Assembly: GCF_003385185.1 (NCBI RefSeq)
Contig: NZ_PQHZ01000009.1
Location: forward strand, 124,001-188,000
DNA from: Amycolatopsis palatopharyngis
GTDB taxonomy: Bacteria; Actinomycetota; Actinomycetes; Mycobacteriales; Pseudonocardiaceae
DNA length: 64,000 nt
Direction of reading: 5' to 3'
Shown piece by piece: positions 1-8,033 of the stretch (the first letter of the stretch is position 1; each line of letters starts with the position of its first letter). The notes below the pieces were generated by a model. That model was not told the origin of the DNA and made no database searches. It worked only from the letters and a program-made list of their open reading frames with translations. The position numbers and the translations under genes are program-made.

Positions 1-1487
1 CGGCGATCAACTCGGCCAACGAGGACCTGATCCTCAACGGCATGGGCATCGAGGACGCCAAGAAGGCGATGATCGCCTGGCTGGAGCGGCACGACCACGG
101 AGAAGGCACCGTGCAGTACAAGCTGCGCGACTGGCTGTTCGCGCGCCAGCGGTACTGGGGTGAGCCCTTCCCCATCGTGTACGACTCCGACGGCCTGCCC
201 ATCGCGCTGCCGGACAGCCAGCTGCCGGTGGAACTGCCCGAGGTGGAGGACTACTCGCCGCAGACCTTCGATCCGGATGACGCCGACTCGGAGCCCTCAC
301 CGCCGCTGTCGAAGGCCACCGAATGGGTCGAGGTGACCCTGGACCTCGGCGACGGGCCGAAGAAGTACCGCCGCGACACCAACGTGATGCCGCAGTGGGC
401 CGGGTCCTGCTGGTACCAGCTGCGCTACATCGACCCGGCCAACGACAGGGCCTTCGTCGACCCGGAGAACGAGAAGTACTGGGTCGGTCCCCGTCCCGCC
501 GAGCACGGTGTCAACGATCCCGGCGGTACGGACCTGTACGTCGGCGGTGTCGAGCACGCCGTGCTGCACCTGCTGTACGCGCGGTTCTGGCACAAGGTGC
601 TGTACGACCTGGGCCACGTGTCGTCCAAGGAGCCCTACCGCAAGCTGTACAACCAGGGCTACATCCAGGCCCATGCGTACAAGGACGCGCGGGGCACCTA
701 CGTGCCGGCCGACGAGGTCGAGGAGCGGGACGGGAAGTTCTTCTTCGGCGAGGAGGAGGTGACGCAGGAGTACGGCAAGATGGGCAAGAGCCTGAAGAAC
801 GTCGTCACCCCCGACTTCATGTCGGAGAACTACGGGGCCGACACCTTCCGGTTCTACGAGATGTCCATGGGCCCGCTGGACGTGTCCAGGCCGTGGGCCA
901 CCAAGGACGTCGTCGGCGCCCAGCGATTCCTGCAGCGTCTGTGGCGGCTGATCGTCGACGAGGACACCGGCGAGCTGCGGGTTTCCGATCCGGACTCCGG
1001 AGCGGAGCCGACCGAGGAGGACCTGAAGCAGCTGCACCGGACGATCGCGGGTGTCCGCGAGGACTACACGGAGATGCGGTTCAACACCGCGGGCGCGAAG
1101 CTGATCGAGCTGAACAACTACTTGACCAAGACCTACGGCTCCGCGACCGCGACACCGAGGTCGCTGGCCGAGCCGGTCGTGCTGATGCTGGCCCCGCTGT
1201 GCCCGCATGTGGCCGAGGAGCTGTGGCACCGGCTGGGTCATCCCGACTCACTGGCACACGGTCCGTTCCCCGCGGTGGACGAGCGCTACCTGGTCGAGGA
1301 GACGGTCGAGTACCCGATCCAGGTCAACGGGAAGGTCCGCTCGCGGATCACCGTGGCCGCGGACGCGGACGACGACGCGGTGAAAGCCGCGGCACTGGCG
1401 GACGAGAAGGTCGCCGCGCTGCTCGACGGTGCCGAGCCCCGCAAGGTCATCGTGGTCCCCGGCCGGTTGGTCAACGTCGTCCGGTAG
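1..1487 (+). CDS. leuS: Leucyl-tRNA synthetase, C-terminal part (5' end outside window)
   Basis: Leucyl-tRNA synthetase, a class I cytoplasmic enzyme, charges tRNA-Leu with leucine. The window opens inside the gene. The frame is open from base 3 and gives 494 C-terminal residues of a protein usually about 950 long in actinobacteria. The KMSKS ATP-binding loop is present as KMGKS at bases 777-791, followed by LKN. The HIGH motif is off the left edge. The alpha-helical anticodon-binding domain and the small C-terminal domain ([13 protein letters not shown] near the end) follow. The gene stops 10 bases before the convergent TetR gene, with no obvious hairpin between them. leuS also opens the matching oriC-proximal block in mycobacteria. 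Identity is secure. Confidence 0.97.
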   Translation, partial: AINSANEDLILNGMGIEDAKKAMIAWLERHDHGEGTVQYKLRDWLFARQRYWGEPFPIVYDSDGLPIALPDSQLPVELPEVEDYSPQTFDPDDADSEPSPPLSKATEWVEVTLDLGDGPKKYRRDTNVMPQWAGSCWYQLRYIDPANDRAFVDPENEKYWVGPRPAEHGVNDPGGTDLYVGGVEHAVLHLLYARFWHKVLYDLGHVSSKEPYRKLYNQGYIQAHAYKDARGTYVPADEVEERDGKFFFGEEEVTQEYGKMGKSLKNVVTPDFMSENYGADTFRFYEMSMGPLDVSRPWATKDVVGAQRFLQRLWRLIVDEDTGELRVSDPDSGAEPTEEDLKQLHRTIAGVREDYTEMRFNTAGAKLIELNNYLTKTYGSATATPRSLAEPVVLMLAPLCPHVAEELWHRLGHPDSLAHGPFPAVDERYLVEETVEYPIQVNGKVRSRITVAADADDDAVKAAALADEKVAALLDGAEPRKVIVVPGRLVNVVR

Positions 1488-1497
1488 CTGGCTGCGG

Positions 1498-2307
1498 CTA
1501 CGTGAGGGTGAGGCCGATCTCCCTGGCGAGATCGGCCAGCATCGCGTCGAACAGGGCGTCCGGATTGGACACCACGATCGGGTAGTTGCCGAACACCTCC
1601 AGCGTCACGTGTCCGTACAGGCGAGCCCAGAACTGGATCATCAGGTATGTGGTGCCCAGGTCGAGCTTGTCCGCGGAGATGTCCAGCCCGGACTCGTTGA
1701 TCACGGCCAGGAGTTCGTCCCGGTAGGTGGCCAGGTCCTCCCACAGCTCGGGGGGCACCAGCTCGGCCGAGGGGATGGCGAGATCGTGTTTCGCGAGAAC
1801 CTCGCCCGCGGCGCTCAGGAAGATGCGGCCGAACGGCTCGGCGACGCGGTTGAGCGTGGCGACGCTGCCTGCCGCAGATCCGACCCCGCCCGTCGGTGAG
1901 GCGAACACCAGCGTGAACTCACGGGTATGGGTGAGCGCCCAGCGGCGGAAGCCCTTGCAGATGGCGAACAGCTGCAGGGCGCCGTCCTCCTGCAGTTCGG
2001 CGACCTCGGTGGACAGTTCTCCGGCGAGATCGGAGATCACGTCGAGCCGCAGGTGTTCGATGAGGTCGTCGCGGGAGCCGTAGTAGCGGTAGAGGGCGGG
2101 CGCCGTGATCCCGAGTTCCCTGGCAATCGCTCGCAGCGTCACCGCCTCGGGGCCGCGTTCCATCAGCAGCGTGCGCGCCGTCTGCTTGATGTCGTGGTCG
2201 GTCGCCGACCGTTCCCGCGCCCTGCCCTCCCGGCGCACTCGCCGCTGGGGTCGCGCCTCGTCCGACTGGTCGGTTTCGCCATTCGCGTCGCGTATGGGCT
2301 TGGTCAT
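1498..2307 (-). CDS. TetR/AcrR-family transcriptional regulator with WHG-type C-terminal domain
   Basis: A 269-residue one-component repressor. The basic N-terminal tail (about residues 1-36) is followed by a TetR helix-turn-helix around residues 40-85, with the typical stretch TLRAIARELGITAPALYRYY and GSRDDL. The rest looks like the WHG (TetR_C_13) ligand-binding domain, with FRRWALTHTREFTLVFASP. The frame stays open upstream, but the ATG at 2307 is chosen because GGGGA lies about 8 bases before it and the basic tail starts there. The gene converges on leuS. Its upstream neighbour across a 580-base gap is ptsI, transcribed away from it, so its target could be itself or something outside the window. 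The ligand is unknown. Confidence 0.9.
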   Translation of the reverse strand: MTKPIRDANGETDQSDEARPQRRVRREGRARERSATDHDIKQTARTLLMERGPEAVTLRAIARELGITAPALYRYYGSRDDLIEHLRLDVISDLAGELSTEVAELQEDGALQLFAICKGFRRWALTHTREFTLVFASPTGGVGSAAGSVATLNRVAEPFGRIFLSAAGEVLAKHDLAIPSAELVPPELWEDLATYRDELLAVINESGLDISADKLDLGTTYLMIQFWARLYGHVTLEVFGNYPIVVSNPDALFDAMLADLAREIGLTLT

Positions 2308-2876
2308 GACCGGTCCCCGTCCGAACTGCCGTATTCGTGTCGAATTCCGGAAGTCTAGGAGCTGAGGCGGCGGAACACTCGGTGTAACGGCGCGAGCGTC
2401 CACATCGAGACGATCACGATTGCGAGCGCGATCAGCGCGTGCACCGGTTCGGGGAGAACCCGCGTTCCGGCGCCCAGACGGGCCGGGCGCCGCCGGCACC
2501 GATCACTCGGGGGGCTACGTGACCGATGCCGGCGACCCGATGCCCGACCGGCGGTCCATCGGACCTCTGGCCGAACAACACCGGCACGCGAACGCACCGG
2601 TGTGACAGGAGAGCCCGCCATGTCCTTCGACGTGACGTTTCCGGATTGGATCCGCCCCGAACGAGTGACACGTGGTGGGCACTCCGCTGATTGTCGCATT
2701 GAGAGCCCGCAAAGTTACAAAGTTCTTCACATACGCATACGGAGCGGATCCGGTACACCACCAGCTGCATCGATCGGTTGCGTCAGATGCCGCGGGCTCG
2801 ATCCCGCCGATACCCTCGAAGGCGCGATCGGAGTTCGACGACCACGACAGGGGTCCAGATGCGGCAAACAACACGC
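2308..2876. other. Gene-poor stretch between tetR and ptsI
   Basis: About 570 bases separate the divergent tetR and ptsI starts. Apart from the possible membrane-protein remnant at 2355-2460 and the ptsI operator at its right end, I see nothing convincing. Short open frames here (for example a 94-codon frame from 2602) have no supported start and no recognisable motif. The stretch is less GC-biased than its surroundings (for example near 2700-2740, CAAAGTTACAAAGTTC), as expected for promoter DNA. Confidence 0.5.
2355..2460 (-). pseudogene. Possible remnant of a membrane protein C-terminus
   Basis: On the minus strand, a frame ending at the TAG of 2355-2357 encodes a hydrophobic helix (HALIALAIVIVSMWTLAPL) followed by a basic end, HRVFRRLSS. 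This looks like the last transmembrane helix and cytosolic tail of an integral membrane protein. Upstream the frame continues only as Arg/Pro-rich, non-protein-like sequence, and no start with a ribosome binding site is visible. It could be a decayed gene or a roughly 30-residue membrane peptide starting at a GTG. The call rests only on this composition. Confidence 0.2.
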
Positions 2877-2882
2877 TATGGT
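2877..2882 (+). promoter_or_regulatory. Putative leaderless -10 element (TATGGT) of ptsI
   Basis: TATGGT fits the actinobacterial -10 consensus TANNNT and sits 7 bases before the ptsI ATG. No Shine-Dalgarno lies in the 15 bases upstream of that ATG. Transcription would therefore start at or next to the A of the start codon. The element overlaps the DasR-type palindrome, so an operator-bound repressor would block it directly. Confidence 0.45.
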
Positions 2883-2891
2883 CTAGACCAT
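2878..2891. promoter_or_regulatory. DasR-type operator (dre site) overlapping the ptsI start codon
   Basis: ATGGTCTAGACCAT is a perfect 14-base palindrome. Its core, TGGTCTAGACCA (2879-2890), is the core of the published dre consensus bound by the GntR-family repressor DasR. In streptomycetes DasR controls the GlcNAc phosphotransferase genes, including ptsI, and responds to glucosamine-6-phosphate. Here the site covers both the likely -10 hexamer and the first two bases of the start codon. The dasR gene is not in the window. Confidence 0.8.
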
Positions 2892-4536
2892 GCCTGATTC
2901 TCAACTGTCCGGAGTCGCCGTCAGTCCTGGTCGCGCCAGGGGGCCCGTCGTCCGGGTCGCCGAACCGGCGGGAGCGCCACCCGCGACTCCAGCGCCAGCC
3001 GACCCACAGGTCGAGGCGAAGCGCATCGCCCCGGCCGCGCAGGCCGTCGTCGCCAGGCTCGAGGCAATGGCCGAGACCGCGACCGGCGAGGCCGCGACGA
3101 TTCTGATCACCACGGCCGCCATGGCCGGTGATCCCGCCCTGGTCGGCAACGCCGAGCAGCTGGTGAGCGCCGAGCGCCTGCCCGCGGCCAGGGCCGTCCA
3201 TATCGCGGCGGACGGATTCGCCGAGCAGCTCGCGGCCGCGGGCGGCTACCTCGCCGAGCGTGTGCGCGACGTCCAGGACGTGCGCGACCGCATCGTGGCG
3301 GAGCTGCTGGGAATCACTCCGCCCGGTGTTCCCGACCTCGAAGCACCGAGCGTGCTCGTCGCCCTCGATCTCGCCCCCGCCGACACCGCTGGGCTGGACC
3401 CGGCCAAAGTGCTCGCACTCGTCACCGCGGAGGGCGGCCCGACCAGCCACACCGCGATTCTCGCCCGCTCGCTGGGCATACCGGCCGTGGTCGCGGTGCG
3501 CGGCGTGCTGGAGCTGAACGCGGCGGCGCTGCTGGTGGACGGCGACACCGGGACGGTGACGGTGGCGGACGCCGGAGAGCCGGTGTTCGCCGCCGAACGT
3601 GGCGGCCCCGCGGAATGGAACGGCAAGGGCGAGACCGCCGACGGGCACCGGGTGAAGGTGCTTGGCAACGTCGGATCGGCAGGCGACGCCGAGGCGGCGG
3701 TCGCGGCGGGTGCCGAAGGTGTCGGCCTGTTCCGCACGGAGTTCTGCTATCTCGACGCCCCGACTGAGCCGTCGGTGGAGCAGCAGCGCAGTGCCTACAC
3801 AGCCGTGCTCGAACCGTTTCGCGGCAAGCCGGTCGTCGTCCGCACTCTGGACGCTGGCGCGGACAAGCCGCTGGCGTTCCTCGCGCAGGAGGAGGAGCCG
3901 AACCCCGCACTCGGCGTCCGTGGACTGCGAGTGGCGCTGGACCGCCCTGACCTGCTCGACCGTCAGCTCGAGGCGATCGCCGGAGCCGCTGCCGACTCCG
4001 GCGCCGAGGTCTCGGTCATGGCCCCCATGGTGGCCACGGCCGAGGAGGCCGCCTGGTTCGCCGAGCGGGTGCACGCGGCGGGTATCGCCAGAGCGGGGGT
4101 GATGATCGAGATTCCGGCGGCCGCACTCGCGGCGCGGGAGATCCTCGACGCGGTGGAGTTCGTTTCCGTTGGCACGAACGATCTCGCCCAGTACGCGTTC
4201 GGCGCCGATCGTCAGCTCGGCGCGGTCGCCGCCCTGAACGACCCGTGGCAGCCCGCCCTGCTGCGGCTGATCTCGTTCGTGGGAGATGCCGCGCGGGAGA
4301 CCGGCAAGCCGGCCGGGGTCTGTGGCGAAGCAGCTGCCGACCCACTGCTCGCGCGCGTGCTGGCCGGGCTCGGCATATCGAGTCTCTCGATGAACGCCGC
4401 CGCGGTCCGAGCGGTCGGTGCGAGCCTGGCCGCGGTGAGTCTGGACGACTGCAGGTCGGCGGCGGCGGCCGCGGTGGCCGCTGCCACCGCGACGGCGGCC
4501 AGGTCTGGCGCGGGCAGCGTCGCGGCACCCGCCTGA
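2890..4536 (+). CDS. ptsI: Phosphoenolpyruvate-protein phosphotransferase (PTS enzyme I)
   Basis: Enzyme I starts the PEP-dependent sugar phosphotransferase chain: it autophosphorylates from PEP and passes the phosphate to HPr in the cytosol. The 548-residue length is normal for actinobacteria. The phosphohistidine is H187 in GGPTSHTAILARSLGIPAVV. The C-terminal PEP-binding barrel shows GVGLFRTEF, GTNDLAQYAFGADR and GVCGEAA. No HPr or enzyme II gene is adjacent, as is usual when the general PTS genes are scattered. The start ATG lies in the dre palindrome and has no ribosome binding site, which suggests a leaderless mRNA under DasR control. It converges on the DUF1707 gene with a 16-base gap. 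Function is secure; regulation is inferred from the operator. Confidence 0.97.
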   Translation: MPDSQLSGVAVSPGRARGPVVRVAEPAGAPPATPAPADPQVEAKRIAPAAQAVVARLEAMAETATGEAATILITTAAMAGDPALVGNAEQLVSAERLPAARAVHIAADGFAEQLAAAGGYLAERVRDVQDVRDRIVAELLGITPPGVPDLEAPSVLVALDLAPADTAGLDPAKVLALVTAEGGPTSHTAILARSLGIPAVVAVRGVLELNAAALLVDGDTGTVTVADAGEPVFAAERGGPAEWNGKGETADGHRVKVLGNVGSAGDAEAAVAAGAEGVGLFRTEFCYLDAPTEPSVEQQRSAYTAVLEPFRGKPVVVRTLDAGADKPLAFLAQEEEPNPALGVRGLRVALDRPDLLDRQLEAIAGAAADSGAEVSVMAPMVATAEEAAWFAERVHAAGIARAGVMIEIPAAALAAREILDAVEFVSVGTNDLAQYAFGADRQLGAVAALNDPWQPALLRLISFVGDAARETGKPAGVCGEAAADPLLARVLAGLGISSLSMNAAAVRAVGASLAAVSLDDCRSAAAAAVAAATATAARSGAGSVAAPA

Positions 4537-4552
4537 CGGGCGCGGAGCCACC

Positions 4553-5275
4553 TCAGCTGAACAGGCCCCCGCGCGGGTTCTTGATGGTCAGTGAGCCGCC
4601 GTGTACCCGGCCGGTGAGTACGTAGCGAGGTGTGCCGGCTTTGCCGTTGGAGTTCGTCTTGTCCTCGAGGGAACCCCACTTCACCTCGGTGATGTTGTTG
4701 ATGTCCACCGAGGCCGTTTGCGGGATGACCACGGTGACGGAGCCCCATTTGGTGTCCAGCTCCACGTGTACGACGGGATGCGCCACCTCCGCCTCGGTGA
4801 AGTCCAGTTTCGTCTCGCCGTACTTGTTCCGCACGTAGATCTCGGCGGGCACGTGCCAGCGGCCGTTGCGTTTGAGGTTCGACCCGTGCGCCTTCAGCTC
4901 CAGCCGTTCGCCGGAGGCGCCGAGCGGCCCGGGGACGCCGGGAACACCGGGGACGGGGTTCGGTGCCGCGCCGGGAGCGGGCATGGCCGCGGTGGTCACC
5001 GCGTCGCGGTGCACCAGACCGGGGAGGTCGACCAGCACGGCGTTCAGCTCACCCCTGGTGCGTGCGGCCAGCGCCACATCGGTGCGCTCGGTGAACTCGT
5101 CGAGATCCAGCATCCCCCTGCCGATCGCCCGCTGGAGCAGGCCCACCACATGTTCACGCTCGCTGTCGGAGACCCGCAGATTGCGTTGCCGCTGCCGCTC
5201 CTGCGACATCGGGTCCGCCCGTTCCGGCTCCACCACGGTCTCCGGCGGCTGCTCTTCGCTCTGTTCCTCGGCCAC
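4553..5275 (-). CDS. DUF1707 / LiaF-like (DUF4097-type) domain protein
   Basis: A 240-residue cytosolic-looking protein with no signal peptide or membrane helix. Residues about 33-85 are a DUF1707 domain (LRVSDSEREHVVGLLQRAIG, then GMLDLDEFTERTDVALAARTRGEL), a short helical module common in actinobacterial membrane-stress proteins. A Pro/Gly/Ala linker follows. The C-terminal half is a repetitive beta-rich domain like those of the LiaF/DUF4097 group, with alternating motifs such as KYGETKLDF, TKWGSVTVVIP and VKWGSLEDK. The biochemical role is unknown; relatives are often linked to envelope-stress two-component systems. The GTG start at 5275 has the hexamer TACGCT 7 bases upstream and no Shine-Dalgarno, so the mRNA is probably leaderless. 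Confidence 0.85.
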   Translation of the reverse strand: MAEEQSEEQPPETVVEPERADPMSQERQRQRNLRVSDSEREHVVGLLQRAIGRGMLDLDEFTERTDVALAARTRGELNAVLVDLPGLVHRDAVTTAAMPAPGAAPNPVPGVPGVPGPLGASGERLELKAHGSNLKRNGRWHVPAEIYVRNKYGETKLDFTEAEVAHPVVHVELDTKWGSVTVVIPQTASVDINNITEVKWGSLEDKTNSNGKAGTPRYVLTGRVHGGSLTIKNPRGGLFS

Positions 5276-5282
5276 AACGACG

Positions 5283-5288
5283 AGCGTA
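5283..5288 (-). promoter_or_regulatory. Putative leaderless -10 element (TACGCT) of the DUF1707 gene
   Basis: Minus-strand TACGCT matches TANNNT and is followed by 7 bases and then the GTG start at 5275. No ribosome binding site is present. No clear -35 element can be seen. Confidence 0.4.
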
Positions 5289-5350
5289 GGTCGCGAGAGC
5301 CCGGACCGAATCGGGGAAAATCCCTGAAACTCAGCTGGGTTGACTACTGA

Positions 5351-5737
5351 TCAGCGGATGAGTTCCACGGGCACGCCGACGTCGACGCCGGCCCACGCGC
5401 GGTCGGTGGTCAGTGCGATGCCGTCGGGGAGGGAGGCCGCCAAGGCCAGGCAGGCGCGATCACCGAGGGACAGGTCCGCATGGCGGGTTACCGGCCACAT
5501 TTCCGCGGTGCGGACCGCGGCCTCGGCATCGAATGCGGCGACGGTCATGCCCAGCGCGCTCAGGACCGCGGCGTCCTCTGCGGCGCTGTCGCTGCCGAGC
5601 TGGGCGAGCTTCTGTACGACTTCGGTGTAGTTGACCGCCGATATCAGCGAGCCGCGCAGCCGGTCGGCGACCCGGTCGTGACCGGGTTCGGTGCGCAACA
5701 GCGCGATCGCCGCGCTGGCGTCGAGGACCGCCGTCAC
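5351..5737 (-). CDS. vapC: VapC-type PIN-domain toxin ribonuclease
   Basis: A 128-residue PIN-domain protein, the usual size for VapC toxins, which cleave RNA in a metal-dependent way. The acidic residues expected in the active site are present: D6 (VLDASA), E39 (NYTEV), D93 (LGDRACLALA) and D112 (TTDRAW). The GTG start at 5737 overlaps the stop codon of the upstream antitoxin gene by GTGA, the coupling typical of VapBC operons. A longer in-frame start is possible, but it would run through the antitoxin gene in another frame. The RNA target is unknown. Confidence 0.9.
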   Translation of the reverse strand: MTAVLDASAAIALLRTEPGHDRVADRLRGSLISAVNYTEVVQKLAQLGSDSAAEDAAVLSALGMTVAAFDAEAAVRTAEMWPVTRHADLSLGDRACLALAASLPDGIALTTDRAWAGVDVGVPVELIR

Positions 5738-6045
5738 GCCGGAGCGCCGTCGACGGTGGCGTTGGGGCTGGTGTCCTCGCGAGCTGTCTCGGCGCGCCGG
5801 TCGGCGAGCAGTTCGTCGGAGGCGAGACCGGGGTGGTCGGCGGTGGCTGCGGCGACCCGTTGCTGGACCCGACGTAGCAGGTGCCCCCATTCCTCCAGGA
5901 CCACGCGGCCGTTCTCCACGTAGGCGACGAGTTGCTGGCCCGGCTCGATGCCGGCCGCCCGCCGCACGGGTGCCGGAATGGTCACGCGCCCATCTGGGCT
6001 GGCGGTGACATGCGCTTGCGCCACACCCTGCTCGGTTGCCGACAT
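5734..6045 (-). CDS. vapB: VapB-type antitoxin with AbrB/SpoVT swapped-hairpin DNA-binding domain
   Basis: A 103-residue antitoxin and likely autorepressor of the pair. Residues about 10-50 form an AbrB/MazE-type swapped-hairpin domain (HVTASPDGRVTIPAPVRRAA, then GIEPGQQLVAYVENGRVVL). The charged C-terminal part should wrap around and inhibit the toxin. The first gene of a two-gene operon, it overlaps the toxin start by four bases. Its ATG at 6045 has TAGAAT 6 bases upstream and no Shine-Dalgarno. Antitoxins of this fold commonly bind their own promoter as toxin-antitoxin complexes; no obvious operator palindrome is visible here. Confidence 0.88.
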   Translation of the reverse strand: MSATEQGVAQAHVTASPDGRVTIPAPVRRAAGIEPGQQLVAYVENGRVVLEEWGHLLRRVQQRVAAATADHPGLASDELLADRRAETAREDTSPNATVDGAPA

Positions 6046-6051
6046 TCGGCC

Positions 6052-6057
6052 ATTCTA
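6052..6057 (-). promoter_or_regulatory. Putative leaderless -10 element (TAGAAT) of vapBC
   Basis: Minus-strand TAGAAT is a near-ideal -10 hexamer, followed by 6 bases and then the vapB ATG at 6045. Transcription would start at the start codon. Confidence 0.5.
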
Positions 6058-6174
6058 CCCGATGCGCCACACTTCGCCGCATTGTTGTGACTATGGAGAG
6101 CTTCTCCAAGCCCGCCAAGACTTCAATTATTTGGCGAATCGCGCGACAATGGAGTGCGCCAGCACCCTAGGCGT

Positions 6175-6843
6175 TCAGTCCGCGTCCCGGTCCAGCCCGT
6201 GCTCGATGGCGTAGCGGGCGAGTTCGACCCGGTTGTGCAGTTGCAGCTTGCGCAGCGTGGACTGCACGTGGTTCTCGACCGTGCGGTGCGAGATCACCAG
6301 GCGGTCGGCGATCTGCCGTGCGGTCAGGCCCTTGGCGACCAGGCGGAGTACGTCGGTCTCCCGCTCGGTGAGCTGTGGCGGCGGCTCGCCGTCCGCGGGT
6401 GTGTCCGCCATCCGCCGGTACTCACCGAGCACCAGCCCCGCGAGCCCCGCGGTGAACACGGGATCGCCTGCCGACGTCCGGCGCACGGCCTCCACCAGTT
6501 CGCTCGCCGAAGCGGACTTGACCAGGTAGCCAGAGGCCCCAGCCTTGACCGCCTCCAGCACGTCGTTGTGCTCGCCACTGGCCGAGAGCACCAAGACCCG
6601 GGTATCCGGCAGCGAGCTGGTGATCGACCTGGTCGCGTCCACTCCGGAGGTGTCGCCGAGGTTCAGGTCCATCAGCACCACCGAAGGGCGCACCGCACGG
6701 GCGATTCGTACCGCGGCGTTCCCGTCGGGCGCGGTGGCGCATACGTCGAAGCCGTTCTCGGCGAGATCGCGAGCCACACCGTCGCGCCACATCGGATGGT
6801 CGTCGACGACCATCACCGAGATGGCCTCCGCCTCGTGTGTCAT
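6175..6843 (-). CDS. NarL/LuxR-family response regulator (MacR-like)
   Basis: A 222-residue DNA-binding response regulator. The receiver domain occupies residues about 8-125 with phosphoacceptor D59 (VVLMDLNLG), an acidic pair (VVDDHP) and the conserved Lys in YLVKSAS. The C-terminal LuxR helix-turn-helix reads LTERETDVLRLVAKGL and IADRLVISHRTVENHVQSTL. The ATG at 6843 overlaps the stop of the histidine-kinase gene by ATGA and is preceded by GGGAGGG. A longer frame exists, but it would start inside the kinase. As last gene of a three-gene operon it should act with that kinase. The kinase type suggests the MacRS system described in streptomycetes, which affects development and antibiotic production. 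Confidence 0.93.
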   Translation of the reverse strand: MTHEAEAISVMVVDDHPMWRDGVARDLAENGFDVCATAPDGNAAVRIARAVRPSVVLMDLNLGDTSGVDATRSITSSLPDTRVLVLSASGEHNDVLEAVKAGASGYLVKSASASELVEAVRRTSAGDPVFTAGLAGLVLGEYRRMADTPADGEPPPQLTERETDVLRLVAKGLTARQIADRLVISHRTVENHVQSTLRKLQLHNRVELARYAIEHGLDRDAD

Positions 6844-8033
6844 CGAACTGCCCTCCCTTTCCGGTACCGGGGCCGCACGGTCTCCCGCGGCTTCGGAACC
6901 CGGATCTCCCATTCGGTTCCCGCGCCCGGTCCGGTCTCCAGGGAAATGGTGCCACCCAGGGCAGCCACCCGTCCCTTGATCGACTCCGCGACACCAAGGT
7001 GGCCCTGTTCGGCCGCGACCTCGAGCCGGCCTTCGGAAATTCCGGGCCCGTCGTCCCTGACCGTGATCGCGACCTCGCGCGCGAGGTCTTCCAGCAGCAC
7101 CCAGGCCCGGGCCTGGACACCCGCGTGCTGTTCGACGTTGGCCAGGGCCTCCTTGACCACGGCGGCGAGTTCGGCCACGACACCCGCGGGCAGCAGCACC
7201 TCACCCGCGGGAGCGGAAACCTGGAACCGTGGCGTCGCCTGTACCTGGAGGGCGGCCCGCAGGTCGGCGCTGCCGCCATCGTTCGCGGACACCGGCTTGG
7301 TACTCACCAGCGAGCGCAGTGCGATCTCCTGCTCGCCGGCGAGCGTGGCCAGTTCCGCCGCTTCCCCGCCGAACTCGGTTCCCCTTCTGCGCACCCTGGC
7401 CAGCACCTGCAGGACGCTGTCGTGGATCGATCTGGCCAGCCGCTCGCGTTCCGCGGTCGCCGCCTCCGTCCGCATCGCTCTGGCCAGCGCGTCCTGCGAT
7501 CTGCGCGCGGTCGTGGCGGTCATCCCGATCAGCAAACCGCTCGCGGTGAGCAGTACACCGTCGCGGGCGACGTCGAGGTTGACCTCGAGCCGGGCGAATC
7601 CGGTGGCGACGGCCATCACCAGCCCGGCGATCACTCCACCGGTGGCGCCGAAGCGTGCTCCCGCGGCGATCGGTGGCACGGCTGCCCATACGGTCGTGAT
7701 CAGCGGGTGCAGCGCCTCGTACTGCAGGTCCGAGAGCACGAGGGGCGAGGTGAGCATCAGGCCCGCCGTCAGGCCGACGTCGGCGATCACGAGCCAGTGC
7801 CTGCGCAGGCGCTCGCGTGCGTAGACGACGGTTGTCACGGCCGTCCATGCGGTCATCGCGGCGCAGACCGTCCAGGCCAGCCACGGTCGCTGGTACTGCT
7901 CGCTGTGCACCAGCACGGTGCCGACGGCGAAGACCAGCGTGACGATCCGGAGGGCGATCGTGCCCCACCACAACGGTGTGGCCGGGTCCCGCACCCGCAT
8001 GCCCACTCCGGGCGGTTGCTGCCTGCCGCTCAT
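6840..8033 (-). CDS. MacS-family sensor histidine kinase (DUF5931 sensor, HisKA_3 core)
   Basis: A 397-residue membrane kinase. The N-terminal 180 residues contain about five or six hydrophobic helices and look like the DUF5931 membrane sensor of MacS-type kinases. A dimerisation/phosphoacceptor HisKA_3 helix follows with the phosphorylated His in LARSIHDSVLQ. The HATPase_c domain shows VVKEALANVEQHA (N box) and VRDDGPGISEG (G1 box). The ATG at 8033 overlaps the stop of the upstream permease gene by ATGA, and its own stop overlaps the regulator start the same way. The three genes are therefore translated as a coupled unit. The signal sensed is unknown. Confidence 0.92.
   Translation of the reverse strand: MSGRQQPPGVGMRVRDPATPLWWGTIALRIVTLVFAVGTVLVHSEQYQRPWLAWTVCAAMTAWTAVTTVVYARERLRRHWLVIADVGLTAGLMLTSPLVLSDLQYEALHPLITTVWAAVPPIAAGARFGATGGVIAGLVMAVATGFARLEVNLDVARDGVLLTASGLLIGMTATTARRSQDALARAMRTEAATAERERLARSIHDSVLQVLARVRRRGTEFGGEAAELATLAGEQEIALRSLVSTKPVSANDGGSADLRAALQVQATPRFQVSAPAGEVLLPAGVVAELAAVVKEALANVEQHAGVQARAWVLLEDLAREVAITVRDDGPGISEGRLEVAAEQGHLGVAESIKGRVAALGGTISLETGPGAGTEWEIRVPKPRETVRPRYRKGRAVR

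Noticed and set aside
2515-4551. 678-codon open frame antisense to ptsI
   Set aside because: ptsI on the other strand has every enzyme I motif. The antisense product has no recognisable domain.
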